Source of the DNA: Bugula neritina
Taxonomy: Eukaryota > Bryozoa > Gymnolaemata > Cheilostomatida > Bugulidae
NCBI GenBank assembly: GCA_964035545.1
Contig: OZ037765.1
Location: 18,408,698 to 18,472,697, forward strand
Direction of reading: 5' to 3'
DNA: 64,000 nt
The notes under the pieces were generated by a model. It worked only from the letters and a program-made list of their open reading frames with translations, did not search any database and was not told the DNA's origin. Positions 23,910-44,690 of the stretch are shown in pieces. The position numbers and the translations under genes were made by a program. Each line of letters starts with the position of its first letter. Positions within the stretch are counted from its first letter, which is position 1.

Positions 23910-26632
23910 AAGTATTCCTCGCCAACACTAGATCTGTTAAAGGTAAAACCACTGAACTGCAATTTCTCACCACAGATTCTGACATAATTTGTCTCACTGA
24001 AACACACCTAGATGACACAATACCTAATAGCAATATTCTACCAATCAAGAACAAAACAGTATTTCGTCGTGATCGCAACATTTGTGGGGGAGGAGTTATG
24101 GTGGCTGTATGCGACCGTTTAAATCCCAAACTAGTAGATCTTAGTGAGTATAGGGAAGAGGTGGTAGCAGTGAAAATTCAACCACGAATGGTCATCTGCT
24201 GTTACTACAGACCTTATGTACATCTCTCCAACACAGATGTTATAAATGATATTTTGGATTACCTACAAAGAGAGTATCAAAGGCACACTATTTTGTTTGT
24301 TGGAGATATGAACTTTCCAGGGATTGACTGGAATACAAAAGCAGTAAAGCCCTTGACCCCATACAAAAAGATTCATCAGAATTTTCTTAATGTACTAAAT
24401 AGCCATAAAATGACTCAAGTGGTAAAAGGATCAACACACCTTCTTGGTAACACGCTGGACTTAATATGCACCAACCAGCCTAACGTTATATGTGACACTG
24501 AGATCGTAAGCCCAGGTCTTAGTGATCATTCATTGATCATTACTCATGTCCAAAGTGCAACCACCGCTACCCTGAGAAAACCACAAACTTTCCGGCTGTA
24601 CAAGAAAGCCAATCAAGAAGCATTTCAGGAAGATATGCAAAAAACATCAGAGGCATTAGCAGTTTTGGAGGACCCAGAGGAAATGTGGAATCTCTTCGCG
24701 GAAAACTTACAAAGAAGTATTGGTCAGCACGTCCCAATCAAGCAGCTGAAATCACCCCACCCCTCTGTCCCAGAGTGGTTCAATAAAAAAGCTATGAAAA
24801 TCAAAGAGAGAGTAAGGAAGGCACATAGGCGATCCAAAGTCAACTCAAATAGCTTTGATCGTGAACAGTACAAAAAACTGAGAAGAGACGGGAAGAAAGA
24901 GCTGGAAGTAATACGAAAAACCTTTTACACAAACAGAATATATCGTCCACTAAAAAGAGGGAACTCAAAGCCTTTCTTCAAACTGCTTAAAGCAGACAAA
25001 AACAAAAGACAAGAGCTATTGGTACTGAAGGACGATCAAAATATAGTGACGGAAGATCCTGTCCAATGCGCTGAGTTGTTGAACACTTTTTTCCAGAGTC
25101 AGTTCCAACTGGGCTTTATGGCAGAAGACTTCTCAAGGATCGAAACCGATGCCCAAGATTCTATTGATGTTACACCAGAAGGGGTTGCCAAACTTATCCA
25201 AAATTTGCCAAATGGAAAATCGCCAGGACCTGATGGAATTCGAAAGCCTGACATGCTCATAGACTTGGAGGGTACTGCTAGATGTCTTGCTCTGATCTAC
25301 AAAAGTTCCTTAGACACAGGTAAACTGCCAAAACAGTGGAAACTTGCAAATGTCACACCAATACATAAAGGCGGGGGCAGTGAATCTCCAAACAACTTTA
25401 GGCCCGTATCCCTGACAAGTATTCCCTGTAAAATGATGGAGCACATCGTGCTTCATCACCTCAATGAAAAGCTTGACAGTGTGCTTCACCATCGGCAGCA
25501 TGGTTTTAGGAAAGGACTGTCCTGCCAAACTCAACTGTGTGTTACCTACCATGACCTAGTAAAAGCAGCCGATGAAGGACATACTACCCATGCAGTAGTT
25601 ATGGATTTCAAAAAGGCTTTTGACAAGGTACCTCACCTTATGTTGCTCCAAAAATTACAAGAGATACCGGGTATAAATGGATACCTCCTTAACTGGATAC
25701 TCGATTTTCTTTCCGACCGACAGCAGTCTGTTGTACTTAGAGGGGCAAGCTCTCAAAAGTGCCGAGTAACCTCAGGAGTGCCGCAGGGATCTGTGCTAGG
25801 TCCAATCCTGTTTTTGTGCTATATAAATGATCTTCCGGATTTGTTGTCATGTAAAGTCAGCCTCTATGCTGATGACACTCTACTTTACCAAACTGTGAAC
25901 ACCACTAAGGATGCAGAACTATTCCAAACTAATATTAACGCTGTATATGAGTGGTCTCTAAAATGGAAAATGCCCTTCAATGAACAGAAATGCCAAGCAA
26001 TTAATTTTGGTAAGGTAACCCCTATATCACACTACAAACTCGGTACCACATGCCTTGCGTGGGTACAAAGCACTAAATACCTTGGGGTAACCATCCAGTC
26101 AAACCTAAAGTTTGATCAACACATAAATAACAAGTGTACCAAGTCCCGGAAAATTCTTGGCGGCATCAAGCATTTGATGTATGATGCCCCAAAAGATGCT
26201 AAGCTATTGGCTTATACAAGTCTATGTAGGCCTATACTCGATTATGCGGATGTGGTTTGGGATCCTGCGGCTAGGGGTAAAGTGCATGATATAGAGCTGG
26301 TCCAGAACAGTGCCATACGATTTATAAGCGATATGAAGGGACGTGCTGACAGTGTTTCTGAGGCGAGGGATGAGTTAGGACTCCGGTCGCTGGAAGACAG
26401 ACGAAAAAATCATCGACTGTGTTTGCTGACCCGAATTCTTCAAAATGAGGATCAACACCAGTCTCTATCCAGAGCCTATGACGAAATAATTGAAGGCAGG
26501 GAACTTGTAACTGTAACCACTCGAGCGGCTGCCAGAGGAGAGCTTATCTCTATATCATCTAGGAAAAACTTATTCCACACTAGTTTTCTACCACGAACAA
26601 TTCGTGAAATGCGCGGAGAATATAATAACTAA
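23861..26632 (+). CDS. LINE ORF2: AP-like endonuclease and reverse transcriptase
   Basis: The 923-residue polyprotein nicks target DNA and primes reverse transcription there. Residues about 16-230 are the endonuclease/exonuclease/phosphatase fold with its active-site set visible: N22, E47 (LTETHL), D149 and N151 (GDMN), and SDH at 221-223. The reverse transcriptase shows KSPGPDG, FRPVSLTS, GFRKGLSCQTQL, VMDFKKAFDKVPH (about 580-592), SGVPQGSVLGP and the catalytic YADD at 669-672. A family-typical thumb and C-terminal region follow, including STKYLGVTI and RPILDYADVVWDP. No stop or frameshift interrupts it and all key residues are present, so a recent insertion is likely. The domain order matches the CR1/jockey group; assignment to one clade needs a tree. 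Confidence 0.95.
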   Translation: MENNETSPAKESDGMLKVFLANTRSVKGKTTELQFLTTDSDIICLTETHLDDTIPNSNILPIKNKTVFRRDRNICGGGVMVAVCDRLNPKLVDLSEYREEVVAVKIQPRMVICCYYRPYVHLSNTDVINDILDYLQREYQRHTILFVGDMNFPGIDWNTKAVKPLTPYKKIHQNFLNVLNSHKMTQVVKGSTHLLGNTLDLICTNQPNVICDTEIVSPGLSDHSLIITHVQSATTATLRKPQTFRLYKKANQEAFQEDMQKTSEALAVLEDPEEMWNLFAENLQRSIGQHVPIKQLKSPHPSVPEWFNKKAMKIKERVRKAHRRSKVNSNSFDREQYKKLRRDGKKELEVIRKTFYTNRIYRPLKRGNSKPFFKLLKADKNKRQELLVLKDDQNIVTEDPVQCAELLNTFFQSQFQLGFMAEDFSRIETDAQDSIDVTPEGVAKLIQNLPNGKSPGPDGIRKPDMLIDLEGTARCLALIYKSSLDTGKLPKQWKLANVTPIHKGGGSESPNNFRPVSLTSIPCKMMEHIVLHHLNEKLDSVLHHRQHGFRKGLSCQTQLCVTYHDLVKAADEGHTTHAVVMDFKKAFDKVPHLMLLQKLQEIPGINGYLLNWILDFLSDRQQSVVLRGASSQKCRVTSGVPQGSVLGPILFLCYINDLPDLLSCKVSLYADDTLLYQTVNTTKDAELFQTNINAVYEWSLKWKMPFNEQKCQAINFGKVTPISHYKLGTTCLAWVQSTKYLGVTIQSNLKFDQHINNKCTKSRKILGGIKHLMYDAPKDAKLLAYTSLCRPILDYADVVWDPAARGKVHDIELVQNSAIRFISDMKGRADSVSEARDELGLRSLEDRRKNHRLCLLTRILQNEDQHQSLSRAYDEIIEGRELVTVTTRAAARGELISISSRKNLFHTSFLPRTIREMRGEYNN

Positions 26633-26763
26633 TTACAAAACAGCAAATGCTGTAACTAGTGCTAACCCTGGTCCAATGTAAGTTTTCACTAGAGGCTTCC
26701 CTATAGACTTTCCAGTTGCTGCGGAAGTCCTACCTCAACTGAGGTAATAAACTGAGGTAATAA

Positions 26764-27330
26764 GTCGTAACACAGACACTAACTAACACAGTTAAACTTA
26801 AACTTAAAGTAAAGTGAAAGTCTAAAGATTGATAAGTTTAACTCTAAATCTCAGATCAAGAGTAAAATTAAAAGTAAGTGTCAGTAGTGTATAAGTGTAA
26901 CAAAATTTCAACTATAAAATTATTAAAATGAAAAATATAACTAAAAGTACTAGAAGAATAAGAAGTAGAAGTATAAAATTAAGAATAAGTGTTACTGTTA
27001 GTGTTACTGTTAGTCATAGTGAGTTAATAATATTAAATTTAATATTAAAATTAAAAAAGTCATAACTTGTATTTGCAGTTAAACTTAATGTTATACTTAT
27101 AGTTATAGTTATAGTTGTAGAATTATTAATATTATATTTTTATTAATATGAATATTATCATTGTTTTAAACTTATACTATACTTATAGTTGTAGTTCAGT
27201 CACAACTGACAACAGTGCCACACTGAAAGTGAATAACACTATGACCGTAAGACTATCAGTATCACCATGACTGACTATGAGTATAACTTAAACTCACTAT
27301 AATATTAACTCAACGTGAGTAACTACAATA
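26764..27330. repeat. Period-6 degenerate array directly after the LINE
   Basis: Units such as ACTAAC, AGTTAA, ACTTAA, AGTGAA, GTTACT and GTTAGT, and later CTTATAGTTATAGTTATAG, continue straight from the LINE tail. The left flank of the LINE has the same type of unit, so the LINE seems to have landed inside such an array. Confidence 0.65.
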
Positions 27331-28494
27331 AGTATGGCTCAGTCTAAAAAGTGTCACAATCGTAATCATAACATTATTGATAATGTTAATATGAATAATT
27401 ATTATTATGAAGCTAAAACTAAAGGCAATGGTATGTTAGATAATTTAAATTACATATTATTCACTATCTCAATGAGTATGAATATGGTTTTCATTTGAGA
27501 TATCACATTTTGTCATTTGTTTTTGATAGAGTGATGTGATGATATTAATTATATGAATAAATATCATGATTAGACTATCAAATCATCAATATGAATATGG
27601 CCATATGAAAATTAAATTAATATATAATGAAATACCTCTTTTACTTTGAAGGCAATAAAAATGATATAGAAATTTTAAAATCATATGAAGTTTTAATGAG
27701 TTTCAATTTATGCCTAAAGTAAAAGTTCTGCAAAGCAAAAATAAAAAAGCTTCGAGAAAGTTCTCTGAAAATTAACAAATAAAGCAACCACTCATTATGA
27801 TTAGAGTACATAAATAATTATACTAACAAAAGTTATTACTGTAATTATACAGGTTTAATTTGTGATATTAAAACAATGTGTATAATGGTATATGTTAAAC
27901 ATTTTCTATTGCATCTTTATATTTGTAGTGCATTTCTGGTAACCATATTGATGCAGATTGTTCAGTTGTAATTAAAAATTGTAACATTATCAAATATTTT
28001 CAAAAACTTTCTACAATATCAGATGTTTTGTTAATTCCTTCTAGTCATAATTTCATTGTGTTATTCCTATAAGATTTGAGGCTTTAGATGCAATTTTATT
28101 TGTTCAATCAACAGTTTAATAGCTATGTAGAGCAGAAAACATGGTATTCTATAAAATAAAAATTTATGATGCAGATAAATTGCAGCTATTTGATCACAGG
28201 TGCAAATAAAAGTTTGTATATTTAAAGCCCAGAGCCTCAAATTGGGTTTTCTGTGAGCAGCAATAGTATATCTCTCAGTTACAAATTCTTGCTTATGAAA
28301 TTTTATGAAGCTGACATAGAATAGTAAGCAGCGAGACTGTTTTTCATAGGAGTTTGTAACGATTGTCGGTAACTTCTTATCCTACAAAATATTTTCACGG
28401 AGAACAAAATATAACTTCTTGTGCCGACCTCAGTTCTATTGGCATTTGAGAGTGAAACTAAACAATTGTGAATGTCTGCTTATGTGTTTTGTAG
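27331..28494. other. AT-rich upstream region of PI4KB
   Basis: No gene is recognised. The promoter and any first non-coding exon of PI4KB should be here, but no confident core element was seen. A splice acceptor (TTTTGTAG) at 28487-28494 precedes the exon that carries the start codon. Confidence 0.5.
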
Positions 28495-28533
28495 TTCTTC
28501 ATTCGCAAGTATTTATGGCATTGTTGAAATGAA

Positions 28534-38157
<9,624 letters not shown>

Positions 38158-38694
38158 TGCAATTTTCTACACGTCTATGTCAGCAGTGCCAACTATTGTA
38201 GTTAACACAGGTTAAAAAGACTTTTTTAAATTCATTAATGAAGAAAATATTTTAACATTCAGCAGGGTTTTCACCTGTCATTAAATTATTTCTTAGGTGC
38301 TCTCATACTGTCATTTTTCTATTCTCACTTTTTATACGAGGTACCAATGTTGAGCAAATTTCATTGAACTACTTATCAAATGTATTTGTTTTCTCAGGTG
38401 CAGTATTAGTTTAGTTAGTATTATATATGTTATGTTTTAGCCTACAGCTGCAAGTCAACTATCAATGCAAACTGATAAAGTTATATTTATAATATTAATT
38501 TCTATATTCTTACTCTGCACTGTAAATCAACAAGTGTCTCATTCAGTACATAATTTAAATAATATATATGTACATGTCAACCACTTTCTAGACAATACAA
38601 ATTATTTCTTTAAAAACCAGAAATGTTCAGTTACATACTTGTCTTTCAACACATAAATTTCTTATATATTTATCAATATGAATATTTAAGTTAT
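38158..38694. other. Convergent 3' region between PI4KB and UQCRB
   Basis: The stretch must hold the 3' ends of both transcripts in 537 bp. No coding signal is visible; the 63-codon ORF at 38465-38656 lacks any motif. Confidence 0.55.
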
Positions 38695-41033
38695 TTAATT
38701 GAGTTTTCCCCACCAAGCTTTTTCTTCCCACTCCGCTTTAATGTCGTCAATGTAAGGCTTTAAATATGGCTCATCCTGTAAGGAACACAAATTTAGCAAT
38801 GCTAAATGTTGTCTAAATACAAAGAAGTTTTTAGCAAAGTAATTTTTTAAAGATTGAATCCTATTATGCAGAGCCTATCAAGTTGCTTTTGTTGAAAGCC
38901 AAAATTTATTTATAATAGTAAAAAGTCAAAACATATGCAATGAGAACCAGAAGACTGTCAACTATTGGGGGAAAAAATAATTGAATAAGTTACCTTTTCA
39001 TACTCGGTCCACTCCTCCTTGGGTAAAATATTCTTCTCTAATGATAGTTTCAGAGCTCGACTGATCCTAAACTCTCTTTCATAGAAAGCATCTCGAGGAA
39101 GTCTTCTCACAGCCTCCTTTACTTCTGGCAAATCTGGGTTGAGCACATCATCTGCCCTTAACCCTACCAACAGTAAATATTGCAATTGTGTTTATCATAA
39201 AAATAAATAAAATCAGTAAAATAGGAATTATAAACTTGAAAATATGTTATTAAAAACAGTTTGTTAAACTCACCAAGTTGAGGAAAGTATGATCTGTAGT
39301 AATACCACCTTCTCAATTGAGCTAATGGATCTACAACAGACATATTGCTAGTAAATTGTTTTAATATTACAGTTTGTGCAAACATACACACACTTGTTAT
39401 GAGACAACAGAATATAGCAAGCAAATAGCATTGTTTAGAAAACCCACACTCTACAGCATGAGGCAACAGATTGTCTTTGAAAAACAATTGACTAACATCA
39501 AGAAAATAGAACAAGGATAGTACATGTTAAAACTTTTAAAAATTTTAATTTGCTTGAAAAAAATATGTGTAGTTATTGCAGTGCATTACTTTATTTCGAA
39601 CCACCCTCACTAAGCAACCTGGTAGACTTCTAATTATTATTGAATAAATAGTCAACATCTTTGAATTAATATTTTATAAATATCATTCATACTAGTGCTA
39701 CTGAAAAAAGAGCAGTCAACGGATAGCAGCGTTTGATTATAATACAATAAAGCATAAGATTCTTGGCTTTTTCAATCTAAGTTCATTATTTTAGCTAAAC
39801 ACTGATGGAAATTTTTTGGTAAATCAAGTTTGAATCAGATAAAGCATAAGCCAAAACTATTCTAAACAGGTTTTAATAATTGTTCTATTGCATATTAAAC
39901 TCCAAACTTGTATATTTTGAGTACCAGCTAATAACAAATTCTAATTAGCATGCCCAAGCAAATTAACATATTGTTTTTAGAATATACTTTCATTTTGTAC
40001 ATACAATAAAAGCAGCAATAATTAGTACCAGCTCTACAGTGCCTCGGACACTGAAATTACTGCATGATTAGCAGCAAGTGAAACATGATATTAAATACAA
40101 ATATCATCAATATTATCATTATAAATCATTATTTGATAATCATAATCATTGACAGTATCATTAGCCTTAGGCGTTATGATTATGATTGTTTAATTCAACT
40201 TCAAGACATGTGATTCACTAATAATAATAGTACTACTAATTGTATGCAAAAAATAACTAGTACTATTAGTATTACTATCATTATCATATGTGAATAATTT
40301 AATACTCAGTCATACTTATGCTGATACTGCATAATCATAATTATGAAGTCAAATTGTCTAAAAATGTTATTTAATATAAATAATAATATTACAGTTTGAG
40401 CTACTAATTTTTTGATAAAACATTAAATTAGTGATTGGGTTATCTTTAATCATGGAATTTAGTAGCTAAAATTAAATAATTCATATTATCGTTATTTCAA
40501 TTTAATTTCAAACTACAAACAGCAGTATCACTGTGAGTATCAGTATGACTATGAGTATCAGTATCAGTATGAGTATGGCCACAACTTGAGTACACCAGTC
40601 ACAATGACAATCACAGTGATAGTGACAATGTCAATGTGAATGTTGGTTAAAATCCAATTATCATTATCATTATGCAAATATAAATATAAGACTAAGTAGT
40701 AAATAGTATAGTGAGTGAAATTAACTTTTGTCTTTGACCTGAAGTTGAGTTTTAATTTTATTGCTAACTTTTAGTTATATTTGTTATTTTCATTTTCATT
40801 TTGTAATCCAATTTCAATTTGTTCCAAAGTTACCTTGACTTCAACGTCAAGAGCTAAGATAAAGAAGTTTCCCCATTTCACATTTGTAAATTTAACATTT
40901 ACACACTTTAGCTCATTATTTTTAATCTAAAAATAACATTCAAATTGTTTATATATCAAGAATCTTAATCATAAATACATTATTTATATAATAACTCCCA
41001 ACTGTTGGGCTTGTACTTACTTTTAGCAGCCAT
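38695..41033 (-). CDS. UQCRB: Cytochrome b-c1 complex subunit 7 (ubiquinol-cytochrome c reductase binding protein)
   Basis: UQCRB (Qcr7) is a small matrix-side subunit of respiratory complex III that contacts cytochrome b. Coding exons in transcript order: 41021-41033, 39274-39330, 38994-39163, 38695-38775, giving 106 residues against 111 in human. The first exon codes only for MAAK plus one base. Family blocks are clear: LRRWYYYRSYFPQLGLRADD, VKEAVRRLPRDAFYEREFRI, RALKLSLEKNILPKEEWTEY and, last, EPYLKPYIDDIKAEWEEK. The acidic-rich middle and basic C-terminal helix match the fold. As usual for this subunit, no cleavable mitochondrial presequence is seen. A 1.7-kb first intron (39331-41020) contains period-6 repeat DNA. 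Confidence 0.93.
40195..40660. repeat. Period-6 degenerate array in UQCRB intron 1
   Basis: The tract contains TAATAATAGTACTACTAAT, ACTAGTACTATTAGTATTAC and, later, GAGTATCAGTATGACTATG and GACAATCACAGTGATAGTG. It is the same six-base stepping as in the intergenic arrays, with alternation of C and G at the same place in the unit. Confidence 0.6.
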
Positions 41034-44000
41034 TTCGTCACTAAAATACCGGCCGAGGTAGGCTCACTGTGTGTAGCCTTGTATATTATCATTTGCACAA
41101 AAATAATAGTGTTTTTATTTCATAGTAAATTATCAGAGCTATACACTTCAAAACTGTGACGCAAGGCTAAATTTCCTTTAGCGTTTCAACAGGTATTATT
41201 GAGAAGGCAACTCTTTCATGCCATAGTACAATAATTATTGTATCTAATAGTGTGATCTTTCTCCACATGGACTCTAAATTTTCATATAAATATTTCTGAA
41301 ATACCATAGAACATAAAACTATTTTCAAAATTATAAAATACAAGAAACTGGCCATAACCAACAAGTTTCATAAGTGTTTAGTAATAAATTCAAGTACTGT
41401 ACCTACAATAATCTACATTTTTAAATTTATGTTGGCTCTATTTGTCTGTTCAATGTTTATATGTATAAATCACAAAAGAACAACTTTTTTTAATTGATAG
41501 TGTAATATATTTTTGTGTAGTGCTACTGGTTTAAATAAACTTTTACATTTCATAATTGTGTGCCAATATAATGAAGAATATTATGCTTAGTCGCAATACC
41601 GCCAAGCACATACTGTGCACTTTTTTGCTCAGCTATGTCACATAAAAATATTTTTTTAGCTGATTTTTGCAAGAAAACTGTTATTATTCAGCAAATTTGG
41701 CAATTGTATCCTACTAAAATGTATTTGAATAGCTTTGCATGTTGATGTTTTTTGGGCTGTACTTTTAATTAATAACTTGGAGTTTTCTGTCTTTTGAAGA
41801 CTTTGTAAAAGTTATCAGCAAATTCCATTTTCTTGATTCAAAGTATGCCTCTATAGGGCATACTTATTTGGATAGTGAGCCAATCCTGTAAAAATAGTCA
41901 AAAAGATCATTGCTTAAACAAAGGAGTGTTTCTAGTGCACATAATAATTATAAATAAATATTAATAAAAATAAAAGAAACTATTGTTTAAATAAGGACTA
42001 ATTTGTCAAAGTAAGCAGCGCGCGCTCTTCTAGTGCAGATTTTGCTTTTGCAGATGCGTGTTTTATATATAACTTGAATTGTTGTAACCAATCTCCAAAA
42101 CTGCATCAACTTTCAGAAAAAAACTAATTTTTGTATACAGCTCTAAAGTTCCATTTATACCTTCACAATTTTCAGCCAGAAGCTATAAAGGGGTACTCGG
42201 ACAAGTTAAATTAACTGAAACTCAAAGCTTTTTTCAGCAGAGGTATAAACACAACTTAACATCTATAGCCACAATGTGTACAGGCTGTTTTGGGTAAACT
42301 CAACACTACATTTTCAAGACCACATATTGATTAAGAGTGAATTCTGGGAAAATAATAGTTGCAAATTACAGTTATAAACAGGAATTAATATTGCCAAAGT
42401 TTCAGATTAATAAGTCAAAGGTTGTAAGCATGTGCTATGTGTTTATATTCAGTAAAATATCTTATTATTTTATTAGTGTCTCCTTTGAATGAAGTGTAGT
42501 TTTGAGGAAATTAAACAAGTGTTTTGTTGTAAATCCAGCATAAGAAGCAAAGCAATGATATAATCAAGTACGTCATGTTATATTTTTGTATAGCATGCAA
42601 GGTGCTGTGTTAAATGCTTGATGAGCTAATCTGGTTGACTCTCATCAGCTATGAACTAGGTGCAGTATGTTGGCGTGCGTAAAAACACAAACAAAATTTT
42701 GGTACACAATATCTGTGCTATTATAAAACCATCAATATATAGCCCAGTTTGAATGTGGCTCTTTAAACTTGGGGGCACTGAAGAATATTTTGTTTAGAAT
42801 ATATTTTCATTTCTATCATTCCTTTCAATGTGCTGTATATTACTGTATCATAACAGAGCACATTGACAGTTGAGTACAATATGTTTCCTTGATCAGCACC
42901 TCAAAACGAAAAAATGCCAATAATGCCTATTTTTACACAATACAATCATGTCACAGTTATCCTATTTGGACATGCCTACAGTACAGTTTATATTACTGAT
43001 ATAAATGCTGTGTATATAATAATATTAATGTATGTTTACTTTTATATGTATGTATATAATATATAATTTAAATATATGCTATTCTTGATCTTATGATATT
43101 ATAACTGATAGCTAGCTATATTCTAGCATGCATTAGTGTCAAATCAGTGCATTGATTTACAGCTTTGGACATTCAGGGGAAAGAAACTCCTACTCCCCTG
43201 ATAGGTCCTAGAATGTCAACATAAAAAGTATCACCACTTTGCTTTATGCAAAACACTGGAGTTGTCTTTTTGAGGCTACAAGTAAAATTTAAGTAAAGGA
43301 AGTTACCTGCCCACTGAACAAATTCCCAAGGCTAGCTGGAACCCAAAATGTTGAAATGTTGGTTTTGTTTTGTTAAAATTTTGTGCTTTTGGTCAAACAA
43401 TCAATAGGCTGCCATTAAAAACTTTTTTTTTAAAATTTAACATATTTTGCATTGTGAAAATCTTTAAATTTTCTGATAATCAAAAATTGGAAACATAAAA
43501 AAACCTATTATTCTCTTTTAAATTTTTGCAGTTACTGAAATGCAGCTACATTTGCCTGGCTATATACTATAAATACTGGAGTAAATACTGACTTTTCATG
43601 ATATTGACTTTTTCATCTTATGTAACCCGTAATTTAGTTTAATACTCACTCACAAATTCTCAACCATCTTATTATATAACTTACCTATGATATAAAAGCA
43701 TGCATAAATACTATACAAATTTTTGATAAAATATTTCTACATCTAGCAATTAATTATTGAATTCAAAAGGTGTTGCTAAAGTTATTGTTTAGCAAAGACA
43801 TTATGCACGGAAGCGCAACACTTCCTATATACCTAAACTAGTTAGAAGTGAATAATTACAAAGTAATTAAAAAGTAGGGTTAAGCAGTAACTGTGTGAAA
43901 ATTTGCATTAGCACACCTTGAACAGACTTGCTACATAGTTGAAATTTTGTTAAAATAGTTTTCATTATGTTTGGATTAATAAATAATACACTGTAGTATA

Positions 44001-44477
44001 TAATTACATAGGGTGCAGAGGGCATGCTGGTGACACATTCTGAGACTTTAACAAAGCCTTATCTAATAAGTTGAATTAAATGGTGAGAAATATAGATGAA
44101 ATGTTGAACTGAGATATTCAAATGCAAAGTTGCAATCAAAAATATAACTGCTAACAATAAACAGATGGTCAAACATTAAGTTGCTCACACCTTGGTGATG
44201 CAAACAGTTTCTTTCACTTCATGTTTGTATGCTTTATTCAAACTTGTTGAGGATTAGCTCTTGTTAGAGTTTGTTTGTTTAGCTCTGGTCCATAAACCAT
44301 TGATTTTATGAACTAAAATAGAAACTTCTTGCACCATAAATGCTTTATGCTTGAAAGTTCTAGTAAATATTATTATTATAATAAGTTGACAAACAGCTTT
44401 TCACATCTATTATGTTTGTCAAAAACTATGTTCTCCATTTATATTTGTTATTATATTAAAATTGCAAAATAAAATAG

Positions 44478-44690
44478 GGAGCAGCTGTAATCTGGTGGTT
44501 AGGGCACTGGCTTAGTAAACACATGGCTCAGTGGTTCAAATCCCAGTAAAGACCATCAGTGATTTTAGGAAGGGTATTTAGTTATAATTACTCCTTTACC
44601 ACAATAGGAAGCAAATTCTTAGCCCATTCAAAAACCCCTTTCCATCAAGGGTTCTCACAGGGAGACTATACACCCACAAGAGTTTATTAA
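44478..44690 (+). mobile_element. tRNA-derived SINE, copy 2
   Basis: This copy shares its tRNA-like head (GGTGGTTAGGGCACTGGCTT, then GTGGTTCAAATCCCAGTAAA) and body (CCATCAGTGATTTTAGGAAG, TTAGTTATAA, CAAAAACCCC, TCAAGGGTTCTCACA) with the copy at 17955-18190. The B-box has changed from GGTTCGAACC to GGTTCAAATC, so it has probably lost Pol III activity. Confidence 0.78.

Larger units (their letters stand above)
22899..26763 (+). mobile_element. Non-LTR retrotransposon (LINE, CR1/jockey-like), both ORFs open
   Basis: Two overlapping ORFs encode a PHD-finger/coiled-coil protein and an endonuclease plus reverse transcriptase. After ORF2 there is a 3' tail of about 130 bp ending in two perfect copies of ACTGAGGTAATAA (26738-26763), the short tandem tail typical of CR1/L2-like LINEs. 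A truncated, diverged second copy of the 3' end lies at 51991-52352 on the minus strand. The 5' end is not visible, so the start given is the ORF1 ATG. The element is embedded in period-6 repeat DNA on both sides. Confidence 0.9.
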
